64,000 nucleotides of DNA from Stictocephala bisonia. Taxonomy: Eukaryota > Arthropoda > Insecta > Hemiptera > Membracidae. The notes beneath the pieces are model-generated. The model worked only from the letters and a program-made list of their open reading frames with translations, searched no databases and was not told where the DNA came from. Location of the stretch: positions 1-64,000 of the forward strand of contig JAQJVL010000423.1 of NCBI GenBank assembly GCA_035578905.1, written 5' to 3'. This document shows, piece after piece, positions 1-10,375 of the stretch. How positions within the stretch are numbered: position 1 is the first letter of the stretch; every line of letters starts with the position of its first letter. The translations under genes were made by a program, and so were the position numbers.

Positions 1-52
1 ACTTGTCGTCTTATTTGTAATAATAATGTGCATTTATTACAATCAGATTATT

Positions 53-86
53 TTGAACTGGATGAGGTATTTTTTAGTTTAATGCT
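53..86 (+). promoter_or_regulatory. 14-3-3zeta: Candidate intronic docking site for 14-3-3 zeta exon choice
   Basis: This 34-nt intronic stretch begins TTGAACT and ends TAGTTTAATGCT. Both ends are complementary to the element at 927-962: 7 of 7 positions at one end and 11 of 12 at the other, with a looser middle. It is also complementary, with one G-U pair and a few mismatches, to the element at 404-439. Those two elements lie upstream of the two alternative exons. One site able to pair with either of two others is the docking-site/selector layout known from insect mutually exclusive exons (Dscam exon 6, 14-3-3 zeta). The pairing was found by eye; function is inferred. Confidence 0.45.
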
Positions 87-240
87 CTTTATAGTTTGTA
101 AATGAACCAATGAAGTTGAAGGAAACCACACCTCAAAAAGTGATTTAAATAAATTTTTTCATTTAAATAAAAGAGAAAGTTCAGAAGGACAAACAAAAAT
201 TGTTATTGTTTAATTTGTAATATTCAATCAGTATCTTAAA

Positions 241-356
241 TGTATAGGTGAGTGGGAGGGTAATCATTATTGCATGTGTACGGGTGTTATACCACCATTA
301 CAATACATGCATGAGGAGAGTACAGTGGCATTGACCCTCCCACCCACTCATACATA
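241..356 (+). repeat. Intronic inverted repeat (hairpin)
   Basis: The arms at 241-261 and 336-356 match in 18 of 21 positions when one is reverse-complemented (core GAGTGGGAGGGT-like). They lie between the candidate docking site and the first selector, so in the pre-mRNA this hairpin would shorten the distance between them. It could equally be a small foldback repeat. Confidence 0.5.
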
Positions 357-403
357 TACAGTTGTAGTTATCTTAGTTAAACCACACAACAAAAAGCTCA
401 TAT

Positions 404-439
404 AGGATTAGACTATCCCAGATTTATTGCCAACTTCAA
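404..439 (+). promoter_or_regulatory. 14-3-3zeta: Candidate selector element upstream of alternative exon A
   Basis: The sequence begins AGGATTAGACTATCCCAGAT and ends CAACTTCAA. It is about 80% identical over roughly 47 nt to 926-973, which sits at a similar place upstream of the second alternative exon. The two exons diverged long ago, and their other intron flanks are not alignable by eye, so retained similarity here points to constraint. Its ends can pair with 53-86 (12 positions with one mismatch and one G-U, plus TTCAA with TTGAA). Confidence 0.45.
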
Positions 440-592
440 CTTAGTGTTTCACTTTTAATAGCTTGTTTATAGTGAATGGTGAAAAAGTCTATTTGGGGTT
501 GAATTGCTCTACATGTTAGGCGCCATTGATCTAAAGAGATATGATGAATAAATATAGCAAAACTATAAAGTAACTGCTATTTTTGTTAATAG

Positions 593-756
593 CTGTGGTA
601 GAAGACTCACAGAAAGCCTACCAGGATGCGTTTGAAATCAGCAAAGCAAAGATGCAGCCAACACATCCCATCAGGCTGGGCCTTGCGCTCAATTTCTCAG
701 TTTTCTACTATGAAATCCTCAATTCACCAGACAAAGCCTGTCAGTTAGCAAAACAG
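593..756 (+). CDS. 14-3-3zeta: 14-3-3 zeta, alternative penultimate coding exon A
   Basis: This exon encodes helices near the phosphopeptide-binding groove of 14-3-3 zeta, a cytosolic dimeric adaptor that binds phosphoserine/phosphothreonine motifs in signalling partners. The segment runs from [19 protein letters not shown] through [20 protein letters not shown] to [12 protein letters not shown], which is unmistakable for the family. It is preceded by a pyrimidine-rich tract and AG (591-592), starts in phase 1 (the first two bases complete an Ala codon) and ends exactly at CAG before GT (757), in phase 0. Its length, 164 nt, equals that of exon B, which carries the same protein segment, so the two must be mutually exclusive: including both would shift the frame (328 nt). 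Compared with exon B it has DK rather than AR after NSP, and Q rather than H in the final helix. Upstream exons lie outside the window. Confidence 0.95.
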
Positions 757-926
757 GTCTGTCTTATTTGTCAGCTGCTGGTCATGGATTATTATGCTAT
801 ATTGATCTGTCAAGGAGCAAGAAAGTAATTTTTTAACCTTATATCCACTTTTTAACACTTGTCCATGGTTTTATTTCAAATTAAGAAATGATATGCAAGT
901 AAACTTCATGAAATTACCGGTAATTT

Positions 927-962
927 AGGATTAAACTACCCAAGATATATATGCAAGTTCAA
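927..962 (+). promoter_or_regulatory. 14-3-3zeta: Candidate selector element upstream of alternative exon B
   Basis: The sequence begins AGGATTAAACTACCCAAGAT and ends GCAAGTTCAA. It is the counterpart of 404-439, placed about 107 nt before exon B, and the better match to the candidate docking site: AGTTCAA pairs perfectly with TTGAACT at 53-59, and AGGATTAAACTA pairs with 75-86 with one mismatch. Pairing would loop out exon A and bring exon B close to the upstream exon. Confidence 0.45.
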
Positions 963-1069
963 TTGTTGTGTTTGTCATAACATAGTGGTACTTTCTTGCT
1001 TCTACAGGAAATTTAATTGTTATTTATTTTAACTGAGCAATACAATATCCATGTAATTTTTCTATTTAG

Positions 1070-1233
1070 CTGTGGTGGAAGATTCACAAAAAGCGTACCA
1101 AGAGGCATTTGACATTTCCAAGTCAAAAATGCAACCAACACATCCTATCCGATTGGGGTTAGCCCTCAACTTTTCAGTCTTCTATTACGAGATCATAAAT
1201 TCCCCAGCTCGAGCTTGCCATTTGGCGAAGCAG
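1070..1233 (+). CDS. 14-3-3zeta: 14-3-3 zeta, alternative penultimate coding exon B
   Basis: This is the second version of the same protein segment, from [19 protein letters not shown] to [12 protein letters not shown]. Splice sites match those of exon A: TTTAG before 1070, CAG then GTAATA after 1233, phase 1 in and phase 0 out, 164 nt. It differs from exon A at about eight residues, including D/E and E/D swaps near the start, L to I in the FYYEI helix, DK to AR, and Q to H. The groove core [15 protein letters not shown] is unchanged. Only 313 nt separate the two exons. Drosophila leonardo is known to use mutually exclusive exons in this part of the gene, so the arrangement is conserved. The isoforms probably differ in partner choice or dimer behaviour, but that is not visible here. 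Confidence 0.94.
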
Positions 1234-1776
1234 GTAATAGAGGGGGGTGGCCATGCCAAGTGTGTCTAACAGCTATATATGTATATAATTAATATTGAGA
1301 CAAGCTTTAAAATTCTTTGCATGGATTTAATTTTTAACATGCATATGAGTGTGGTTTATGATTGTGTTCGTGCTCTTTCTTATAGAATTAATCTCTTAAA
1401 TTGAGCTATATCAAGAATATAACAATTTTTCTAGTTTACTTAAAAATTTTATCCACAAGGTTTACTACAATAGAGTTTATGTAAAAATCAAATTTACACA
1501 TTCTACATTTGCAGTAAAATATTATTCAATAAACTAATAAGCAGAATTAGACTATTTTTTTAATGTTACAAACATGTTTATCCTAAATAATTTTGGTTTT
1601 AAAGCCTTATTATTTTGCAACCATAAAAAAAAAACTACTTACTAAGACACATTTGGCATGGCATAGGTACTTGGCTAAAATTTTATATAATGACAATTTT
1701 TTCCAACAAAACAAATACCGGTTTTAAGTCCTTAATGGCATTAATTATTTATATACTAATTAAATAAAATTAATGG

Positions 1777-3044
1777 TTAACCCTTTCCACTCCAATTACT
1801 GGGAACCCAGTTTCCCTATCAGCTCCATTTACTTTTAAACAAAGATTGCCTACTACATTTGTTCAGTGGGAAAAACATATATCTGATAGTTCCAAAAAGC
1901 TGATGTATTTTTTCTTTGTTTCTTCTATGACTAAAGTATAGATTAATATAAAATTAAACATATATTTTTATTTTCAAAATTTTTTAACTATATATATTTA
2001 TTGGAACAAAATTGAATTTCTAACAAAAAAACGGATACAAGAAGAATTTTTGAAAAATTTTAAATAGGAAGAATAGTATTTGTTGTTTGTTTTTTGTTGT
2101 TTGTATCCTTACAAACAAACAAAAGTCATTTTCAAATATTTTGGACTAAATTATACATAAAAAAAATATATAATTATAAAACCGAATTTTTTTGAAAAAC
2201 AACAATTTTACCAAAAAAATTATTTTCACTGCAACTAGTAAACAATTGCTCCATACATTTTATTTTATTGCTTAGCAACAGTCAAAAGGTACATAATTTA
2301 GACCAAATTTGTAAGTAAAGCTTTTTTCAATAATTCAAAACATGTTATCAGCTAAAAATATAAACAGACAAAATCTAATAGCCTACTTGCAACGCTCTTT
2401 CATTTTCATTCCGGTTACACATAGGCCTACGGTAAAAATACTTATGAACATACAGGAAATGTAAAAGATGAAAAGAAATGTTTTAGGCACATAACTAGTT
2501 GGATAATAAATCCTCGTCAAATAGTAAGCTGGTAATACCGTCATCACTGAGGTTCGAAATCGAAACTATTCTGTCGCCACTTCCATCATTTGGTAGAATA
2601 CTACTGCCGTCGTCTTCACCCATTTTATTCGACAGGAATCATCGTCGTAAAAATAAAAATATTATGAATAAACAGTAAAACAACAATGATAACCTAGCAA
2701 CAACAATGCGTTTTATAAGCTCATTACGAACGATAACATATGACGGAACAAAGTGAGTGCAGATAGCTGTTACAGTCAGCCAGCTGTTTACAGAGCAGCC
2801 ACAGACGACAAACATTACATTTTCTGAGGTTTGTTTACCGATACTAAACTCAAACGGTTCCGAAAAAATTCTACAGATAGCAGCACATATCAAACAACAA
2901 CCCAAGCGGTCAATAATGTAACTATGTCAGTCTAAATACAATCATAGAACGTTTTTATAGAGACGTCGGGCCCGGCCCGACATTGGAGTTAGTGCGGTAA
3001 GTTGCGTGGCGGGGCTGCCCCGCCACTTGAGTGGAAAGGGTTAA
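1777..3044. mobile_element. Non-autonomous piggyBac-type TTAA element (family F1)
   Basis: The element is flanked by TTAA (1777-1780 and 3041-3044), with 12-bp perfect terminal inverted repeats CCCTTTCCACTC and GAGTGGAAAGGG. The right subterminal region holds a GC-rich near-palindrome (GGCGGGGCTGCCCCGCC) and CGGGCCCGGCCCG. The interior is AT-rich and, on the - strand, keeps only a short acidic N-terminal peptide, so the element cannot move itself. Strict TTAA duplication and CCC-starting ends are piggyBac hallmarks. It lies in the 14-3-3 zeta intron. Confidence 0.88.
2495..2623 (-). CDS. Short acidic peptide, probable transposase N-terminal remnant
   Basis: This 42-codon open frame starts at ATG and ends in TAG, near the right end of the TTAA element and reading away from that end. 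The peptide begins MGEDDGSSILPNDGSGD and ends FDEDLLSN. It is rich in Asp/Glu/Ser, as the disordered N-termini of piggyBac transposases are. The catalytic domain is absent. It is read here as the first part of a deleted transposase gene; expression is doubtful. Confidence 0.4.
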   Translation of the reverse strand: MGEDDGSSILPNDGSGDRIVSISNLSDDGITSLLFDEDLLSN

Positions 3045-4679
3045 AAAGCATTCAGGGTTGTCCATAGTACAATTTAATTTTTACGTACATTATGAAATGT
3101 TACTGTCTTTCTTTTTTTAATTAACAAATTTTTTTTAGCTAAAACCGAATAGTTTGTATGTCCACTAGTTTTCTTCCTGCTTATATGTCGGTTTAAGTGT
3201 CATGCATGTAATGGCTGCGTTTTGTTTATCTACTAATATGTTACAAAATTAGAACATGTATGTTAATAGAATGTAATTGTTTATGTCAAATTCAGCTTCA
3301 TTGACTAATAAGAACAACATATAGTTATAACTTATGTTATAAATAAGAAAATTATCTTAAATTAAAAAATTGTTGCCAAAGAATTATTTAACATTACTAT
3401 ATAGGTTATGTTTTGTTTAAATTTGCAGTCAATAAAATATAAATTTGGTCACTAACCATTATTTCAATGCTTTAATTATGTTGGTTTAAATGAATTTCCA
3501 CAAATTCACTTCATAATTTTTTTGTTACTTGGCTATGATCCTAAAGAAATCAAATAACGATAAATGAATCAATACCTAAGGGATAGTTGTTAATGGATAT
3601 GCTGAAGTATAAAATTACTTCCAGTTATTTATCTATCGCAGTGTGTGTGATTGAAGCCGTTCTAGGTACTTAGGCCCAGGCAAAAACTATTTGGCCAAGG
3701 GTTTTTGGTCGGCTTTGTAGGCTCACACATAACTCTCCTAACATAATATTGTAATGTTATCAAAACCTTTTTATATTATATATAATTTTGTTCAGCACTA
3801 AATGGAGATTCTATTGATATGAAACATAAAAATAATATTCATTTTCAAAGATTTTACGGGCTGATACATTGAAAATGTGAATTTCAAAAGCACGTTACTT
3901 GAAAAAAATATAAATAATTTTTTTTCTTAATAACAATAAATGTAGAAAAGTTTTATAATCTATTTCTGAATACAGAAATATAACAGTTCTTGTAATGCTT
4001 CCAAGGGTTACTCAGATGTTTGCAAAATTAGTTGTATTAGTCATTTTCTAGAAAACTGACATAAATATTTCAATGTTCATAAAAAAATATGAAATGTAAT
4101 AAAATACCAACATATATACTATTCTATCCAAAATGATGCAAATAAAAAGAATATATGCAGGTTTATTATAGTATTTATAAAAAAAAAATCAAGAATAACT
4201 TATGAATGATGAAAAATTACTAAAAAATTCCCATTTTCAAAGATATTTAAAAAAAATAAACCCGTAAGTATACAACATATCAAGATATACAAAATGTTGC
4301 AAATTTATTCTGCTTTTATAATATACAAGGGCGGTTTATATTAATATTACCATTTTTATTTTAGGATTTTATTTTTGTTTTGGAGGCATATGCCCCTTAT
4401 TATTTGCCATTTTCAAAATCTGATGGTATATTTGGATTCAGAAGAAAAATAGCTTTAATTTGATACCCCACTTGATTATATAACATTATTATTTTAAAAA
4501 TTAACATTTTAAAAGATTTCAGTTTTTGGGCCCCAGATACAGTTTTATTTATTAATTATACATAGTAAATAATTATATTTAGGAGTCAGAATATTATGGT
4601 AAAAAAAGTGCAGGCCTACAAAAATTATGAAAATATTGAAAAATTATAAAATTTCATCAGGTATAAAATAAAATAAAAC
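3045..4679. other. 14-3-3zeta: 14-3-3 zeta intron, no recognisable feature
   Basis: AT-rich intron with A/T runs and no convincing open frame, exon or terminal repeat seen on either strand. Confidence 0.6.
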
Positions 4680-6590
4680 AAGGTACAGTAAATTATTAAC
4701 TTACAAAAATGATAGTCAAGTTGAGTTTGTGTACATGAGTCTCTGATGGGATGATGGGAATGTAGACTCGTGTATCTATGGAGTCTACATTCCATAGATA
4801 TATGAGGCCATGTTCAGTTAAGACAACTATGTCAGACTTTGAAAGGTGAAGGAAGTGCTTTAGAATGTCAATTTTATTTCCAAGTCTATCAATGTTTTGA
4901 TGGTAAATCAAAAATTGTTTATCCTTTACTGAATGTTTCAAAGGTTTTCCTGTGCTAATTTCACCTTCCTTTATTTCTTTAGTAAACTTGTCAAAGGTTA
5001 TCAAGTTTATCGATCTTACGACTTCCATTTCGTCATTGCAACAGAGACATTAGAGTGTTTTTGGCTGTTAATTCGACAATTTGGGAAGATTGTTTGAGGT
5101 ATATTGTCTTCTAGCTGAGCTGGGAATGTCATATTGTCTTTCTTAAAATTGCTCTATTGTCTCGCCATCCTTCCGTAATTTTGCATCTAGAGGAGGAAAA
5201 AACTCCTTAACTGTCTCATCCTCCTGACGCTTTTGAGCTTTATAAGGGGGTTTACGAGTTCCTGTTCTTTACTTTGTCCTGTACTTGCTAACTTGTAGTG
5301 AGACGCTTACAGTATTTATCCTTTTTTCTGCAATAATTTTACTTTTTTCCTTGTTCAATAGTAGGTTCCTGGAAGTGTCTGGTAGGTTGATAGATGTCTT
5401 AGGTATAATAGGGTTCAGTTTTTGTAGACAAGTTTGACTGGCTCCTGGTCATGTTATGGTTAGTCTCAACGAAGTTGGACTTCAGTTTTTGTACACAGGT
5501 TTGACTGGCTCCTGGTGTCATATTGTTTTGGTTGGTCTCAACCAAGTTGGTGTTCAATTTTTGCACACAGGTTTGGCTGGCTCCTGGTGTCATTGTTTTG
5601 GTTGGTCTCAATCAAGTTGGTGTTCAGTTTTTGTAGACAGGTTTGGTTGGCTGCTGATGTCACATTGGTTTGGTTGATCTCAACCAAGTTGGTGTTCAGT
5701 TTTTGTACATAGGTTTGGCTGGCTCCTGGTGTCATATTGTTTTGGTTGGTCTCAACCAAGTTGGTGTTCAGTTTTTGTAGACAGGTTTGGTTGGCTGCTG
5801 TTGTCACATTGTTTTGGTTGGTCTCAACCAAGTTGGTGTTCAGTTGTTGTACATAGGTTTGGCTGGCTCCTGGTGTCATATTGTTTTGGTTGGTCTCAAC
5901 CAAGCTGGTGTTCAGTTTTTGTAGACAGGTTTGGTTGGCTGCTGGTGTCACATTGTTTTGGTTGGTCTCAACCAAGTTGGTGTTCAGTTGTTGTACATAG
6001 GTTTGGCTGGCTCCTGGTGTCATATTGTTTTGGTTGGTCTCAACCTAGTTGGTGTTCAGTTTTTGTGGACAGGTTTGGCTGGCTCCTGGTGTCATATTGT
6101 ATTGGTTGGTCTCAACCAAATTGGTGTGAAATTTTCATAGACAGGTATTAGAGTTGATGTTCAGTTTTTGTAGACAGGTTTGACTGGCTCCTGGAGTCTT
6201 ATTATTGTACAGGTCATGCTCAGAATCAAGATGATGCTGTATGTTCGATACGAGAGATGTTAAATAAGCTCTTGTTTTACCTACTTGCTTATTAATTTGT
6301 TGAAAAAGATCATCCAACAAATTAATAAGCAAATATACGGCTTCCGAAGAAATAGGAACCATTTTATGTAAAATAAATTAAATGGCTGAGCCTGCTATGT
6401 TGATTTTCTTCGGCCAATGGCCGTAGATCACGTGGGTCTTGCCTCCGTCCCTCTCCGGCATACCTGCCAAACTCAGTCTAAGATATACTACTGAGAATGC
6501 CACATCACAGTATAGGCGTAACGTGTGGTTACTTTTTAAATAATGCACATAGCACCTTGACAAGGTTGTCACCGGAAAATATAGAATCTA
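4680..6590 (-). mobile_element. CR1/Jockey-like LINE, 5' part (ORF1 and start of ORF2)
   Basis: Reading on the - strand, 6362-5399 is a degraded ORF1 whose central part is a 24-residue tandem repeat. A linker with several stops follows (5398-5030). Then 5028-4696 encodes the start of an endonuclease domain: FLIYHQNIDRLGNKIDILKHF followed by DIVVLTEHGL, the first two blocks of the LINE apurinic-type endonuclease. The element stops at about 4680, before reverse transcriptase. Upstream (6378-6590) looks like its 5' region, abutting the piggyBac pseudogene. It resembles LINE B at 53.5-62.7 kb. The clade name is inferred from the endonuclease start. Confidence 0.65.
5399..6190 (-). repeat. 72-bp coding minisatellite with 144-bp higher-order period
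   Basis: About eleven 72-bp units, each 24 codons, with a consensus on the - strand like TPGASQTYVQQLNTNLVETN plus QNN. Two unit types alternate: one has PGASQTYVQQ, the other PAANQTCLQK, giving a 144-bp higher-order repeat. The frame is open through most units (6023-5538), and changes are mostly substitutions, so the array grew while coding, or recently. It sits in ORF1 of a LINE. The + strand frames across it are shadows of the repeat. Confidence 0.85.
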
Positions 6591-7904
6591 GACAATTCCT
6601 TACTTTGCTTGATGATTGTTCCGGTCAAGCAAGTACCATTACATAACAACCAATGAGCCAAAGGCAGCTTGGTATAAAAATTGTCTGTGAACAAGATGTT
6701 AAACATTTCACACTGAACTAGGAATTCTTTTACTACTTTTTGAGTAAAAGCATTTTAGCCTCCAGCCAAAAAATCTACCCTAATACAAAAACTTTGCATA
6801 ACATATCCAGTCTTAGAATGGGACAACTCAAACTTGTTTGTTCTAAAACGGCAATGTCACTTGTTATGTATGTATTGGGTGAAACAACACCTGTTTTTCA
6901 TCCCTGTCATGCTTTCATCAATGCATATCTCTTGTTTTGGAATGAACAACTTCTTGAAGGCAGTATTCATGTCATCAATAAGTCTGCACACTTTTATCCA
7001 AGGGTCATAGTCAGGCTCATCCCTGCGTAAACGTGACAGATTTGAGATACGAAACATGGACATGATCAGCTCAAACCTTTTCAGAGACATGCAGTTTGAA
7101 GAAGAAAAAAAAAGAAGGATATGCTCATTCTTTTTTGAAGACCAGTATGATCCTATCACCTTTTTAGGTACAACACCCATGTTGATGACAAGTCCCCAAA
7201 AAATTTGCAAATCTTTAATGATTACATCAATTGGTAAAGGTGACAGTATACCATCAATAGTTTGTAGATCAATCAAAGTGAGTGCATATATATTAGTCTG
7301 ATTGATCATATACTACCACACAGCGTTGGTGAAAAAAAAACTGACAAATTTTATAGGAGTCCTAAATCCTAAATCGGGTGGAATTTTAGTAGGCCCTGAA
7401 ACTACCTGAAATGAATCTTCAACATTCAATAGTTCTTAAGAGGGTCTACCCGAAACCAGTTTCGGCCATGCTTCAACTGTGATATTGCAGGATCATCAGG
7501 GATTGGTCCATCGTTGTCATCGGGGCTGGCTGGAGAGGGTTGGTCACAGTCCTGCAACTGATCATCTGGATGCCCAGTTAATGGCACTGGGGTTAGAGGC
7601 CTTTAACACTCCGGTGTGGGGTGGCAGGTAGTACTTCAAAGTCCCCTGATGTTGAAGATCCGTTGTCACACGTTGGAGTTTGAGGCCTACAATGTTTTGG
7701 TGTGGAGTTGGCAGGCCGTAAATGAAAGCCATTTGATGTTGGAGGTCTGTTGCCACAGGATGTCGAAAACTGGCGAATGTCGAAGGGTGGTAAACGGATT
7801 TTCTTGACAATATTTCTGCTAGGAACCACTTCTTCGGCAGAAGACTCATCATTTAACTCGCTAGGAATATAGTCATTTCCACCCGTGTCAAAAAAGTCAA
7901 ACAA
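6590..7904 (-). pseudogene. piggyBac transposase, degraded (DDE_Tnp_1_7 family)
   Basis: The frame reads right to left. An acidic N-terminus (MFDFFDTGGNDYIPSELNDE) lies near 7904-7845. The catalytic region follows: 7309-6857 includes a Trp-rich block with FSSSNCMSLKRFELIMSMF, then EICIDESM, where the first catalytic Asp of the family sits. At about 6700-6630 another frame reads TDNFYT, the second Asp block. Several frameshifts and stops break it, and the C-terminal cysteine-rich domain is missing where the LINE sequence begins. No TTAA-bounded ends could be assigned. It is a relative of the element group that supplies the TTAA elements in this window, though not provably their parent. Confidence 0.8.
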
Positions 7905-9472
7905 CTCTTTTAATTACTTTTTTGTAAACCCCAAAATTACAACATTAATTTCTGCAGAATGATATCTATCTAGTTTTGTGTATAAACAATTAATTAGAAC
8001 TGTATTTGCAGTGCAACTTAAACAAACTATGTTCTGACTGATTCAGAATGACGGATGGCTTTTGCGATTTACGAAATGAACAACAGCTAACTGCAGTGAG
8101 ACAATAGTCAGGTGCCGGTCACCTTCAACGCTTGCACTAACCCTAACCACACTACGTCACTCTAGGTAAAGGTAGTTCAAGTGTTCCTTCCCAGCTCTGA
8201 TGTTCACTTTTAACTGAACTGGTTCAAATCTCAATGAACAAACTTGTTCACTCGTTCACTAAGCTGACTAGTTCATTCGACTCGATCGGTCATGAAATAC
8301 CCATCTCTCCACTCCTGCTTTCCAATTACAATCAGATCGTTATATTGTGTTTTGGTAGTGATGATTTAAATTCAGTTGTGTTATCATTAATTGATAATGA
8401 CTGATTCTGGAGAGTGTATTGTGTGTTGTAACGTATCACTGAAAATTCCACTTAAAAGTCTTTAAACACATTATTTATGACATAATCCAGGACGTTCCTA
8501 GATGTATACTTTGCAACCAACAGAAATATTGGTTATTTTTTTCAGTCCAGTATAGTCCAACAGTTTGTACTATACACTGGCCGCTTGGTTATGGCCCCGA
8601 GAGATTAAGCGACCCTCCACCAACACATGCGCACACACCGCCAGAGCAGCCCTTGTCAACCTTTCTCAGCCTCTTGTCATATATTATTTGCAACTGGGGT
8701 CTCTAATACAAAATTGTAATATTTTTACTATCTACTTTATCTTTTTTTACAATAACGTTTTTGTAATCTACATAAACTTATGATTAAAACAAGTCTAAAT
8801 TTGAAATAAGTAGAACATTTCAAAGGCAGCCTTGTAGAACACATTCCATAAGTGGAATTGGAATCACGATAGCTTTACACTACGCTTGCTGGGTGAATTT
8901 TTTAAAATTATGTATTTTCGTCTTCTGCTGACCTTTGCAACAGCTGTCAATAATTGTTTCCAAATTATGAAATCTTATTTATTTTTACCTAAATACTTGG
9001 AATGCTTCATTCGAATGGTATGCATGGTTTTGCATTTTGAGTTGAAGAAAATGACACCGAACAGAGGCTTGCACAATCAACTAGTAACTAGTTTCTTGGC
9101 CAAATGAGTACCACACAAAATCGACTAGTTACTAGTCGCTGGGCCCATATAGGGTTAAATTTTACACTACCAACAAGTAGTTACTGTAGCAACAAATCTA
9201 TAGGTAAACAAATATAAATATGTTTAATGTCTTATCACAGTACTTTGGAAATAAATTGAGTATGAAAAAATATCAAGTTGTGATTAACTGAAATCTAGAT
9301 TTTTTGTAAATTATTTTGAACTGTGATGTCTGTAGTAGTACTACTAACATATTTATTGCATTAATATCTTCTTAAAATTAAATTGAAGGAAAATTATAAA
9401 CACCTGCTTAAACTAAATATTGGCACAAACTTGCAGAAATCAACTTGCTGTTTAATGATATGTTGGTTCTAG
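7905..9472. other. 14-3-3zeta: 14-3-3 zeta intron, 3' part, with a lone TTAA-element end
   Basis: No coding exon was seen. At 9078-9154 two near-palindromes (AACTAGTAACTAGTT and CGACTAGTTACTAGTCG) precede CTGGGCCCATATAGGGTTAA, which looks like the right end of a TTAA element whose left end was not found. At about 8200-8285 there are clustered GTTCA/TGAAC repeats of unknown origin. The intron ends TTGGTTCTAG at 9472. Confidence 0.5.
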
Positions 9473-9628
9473 GCATTCGATGATGCGATTGCAGAATTAG
9501 ACACACTTAATGAGGACAGCTACAAAGACTCTACCCTTATCATGCAGCTACTGCGGGACAACCTGACGTTATGGACGTCCGACACACAAGGCGACGGCGA
9601 CGAACCTCAGGAGGGTGGAGACAACTGA
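9473..9628 (+). CDS. 14-3-3zeta: 14-3-3 zeta, terminal coding exon
   Basis: Fifty-one codons and a TGA. The acceptor is CTAG before 9473, in phase 0, so either alternative exon (both ending in a complete CAG codon) joins directly to [17 protein letters not shown]. The exon supplies the last helix ([12 protein letters not shown]), which closes the binding groove, and the flexible acidic tail [17 protein letters not shown] found in insect zeta proteins. The frame is intact. The open frames on both strands that overlap it and run into the UTR are chance. Confidence 0.96.
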   Translation, partial: AFDDAIAELDTLNEDSYKDSTLIMQLLRDNLTLWTSDTQGDGDEPQEGGDN

Positions 9629-10375
9629 TTTCCCTACCCCCTCCCTTGTTTCTCCAAGCCCCTGTTCTCTCCCTCAAATGTAAAAACAATGTACTCACTT
9701 GCATACGCCGTTCTACACAATTGAATGTTAGCAAATATCCAAAGCTATGCCAATCATGTGTTAATTTATTTCAGTTATTTAATTTCAGTATATTGTTTAA
9801 AACAAATTTTATCATCATCTGTTTTGAAGATCTCTCTTTATCTTGTAAATTCTGTGTTTTCATACATATATTTGTTGCTCTTACATTAAAATTCTAGAGA
9901 TGCACCGCTTGTTTGTTATTCTGATGTATAATGCAATAAATGATTTGAAAGTGTTGAGTGTTGTAATGTATGGCGGTGAGCGGCATGGCATAGCTTTGAT
10001 CATACTTGCTTACAGGATTCCTTGCAGCTTGCCGTTGAGTAACACAAACCAATTCACTTTGCGCGCGACTACATACACTTCATCTTTCTAAGTGGGTGTG
10101 TTGTAAAAGAAACTAAGGCTGTTTGTTAATTGGCTCTTTGTCATTTTCTGTGAGTTTGTAATGTGTCCATTTTCTAAACCTTAAAATATCGATTGTGTTA
10201 TAATTGAATCTTCAAACACAGAATGTCTTCGTATTGAAGTTGTTTTAATGTTATTCTGAAGAAATTGCAGCTGTGAACTCTTACACTAAAAGTGAAGTTT
10301 TTCATTCAGAAATATACTATGGGAGATTAGATAATTACTTTTATTATACAATAAACTATGTTATTTGTATGGAAT
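9629..10375 (+). other. 14-3-3zeta: 14-3-3 zeta 3' UTR (proximal form)
   Basis: Non-coding AT-rich sequence after the stop. An AATAAA hexamer lies at 10350-10355 with a GT/T-rich stretch just downstream, which would give a 3' UTR of about 0.75 kb. Further AATAAA motifs (near 10970 and 11421) could support longer forms. The exact cleavage site cannot be fixed. Confidence 0.55.

Noticed and set aside
5456..6151. Trp/Cys-rich open frames on the + strand across the minisatellite
   Set aside because: They are the antisense reading of the 72-bp coding repeat; the - strand frame connects to LINE ORF1 and has sensible composition.
8137..8149. CTAACCCTAACC resembling telomere repeat
   Set aside because: Only two units, and insect telomeres normally carry TTAGG-type repeats; chance.
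9571..9897. Open frame overlapping the last 14-3-3 exon in another frame
   Set aside because: Shadow of the conserved exon running into the 3' UTR.
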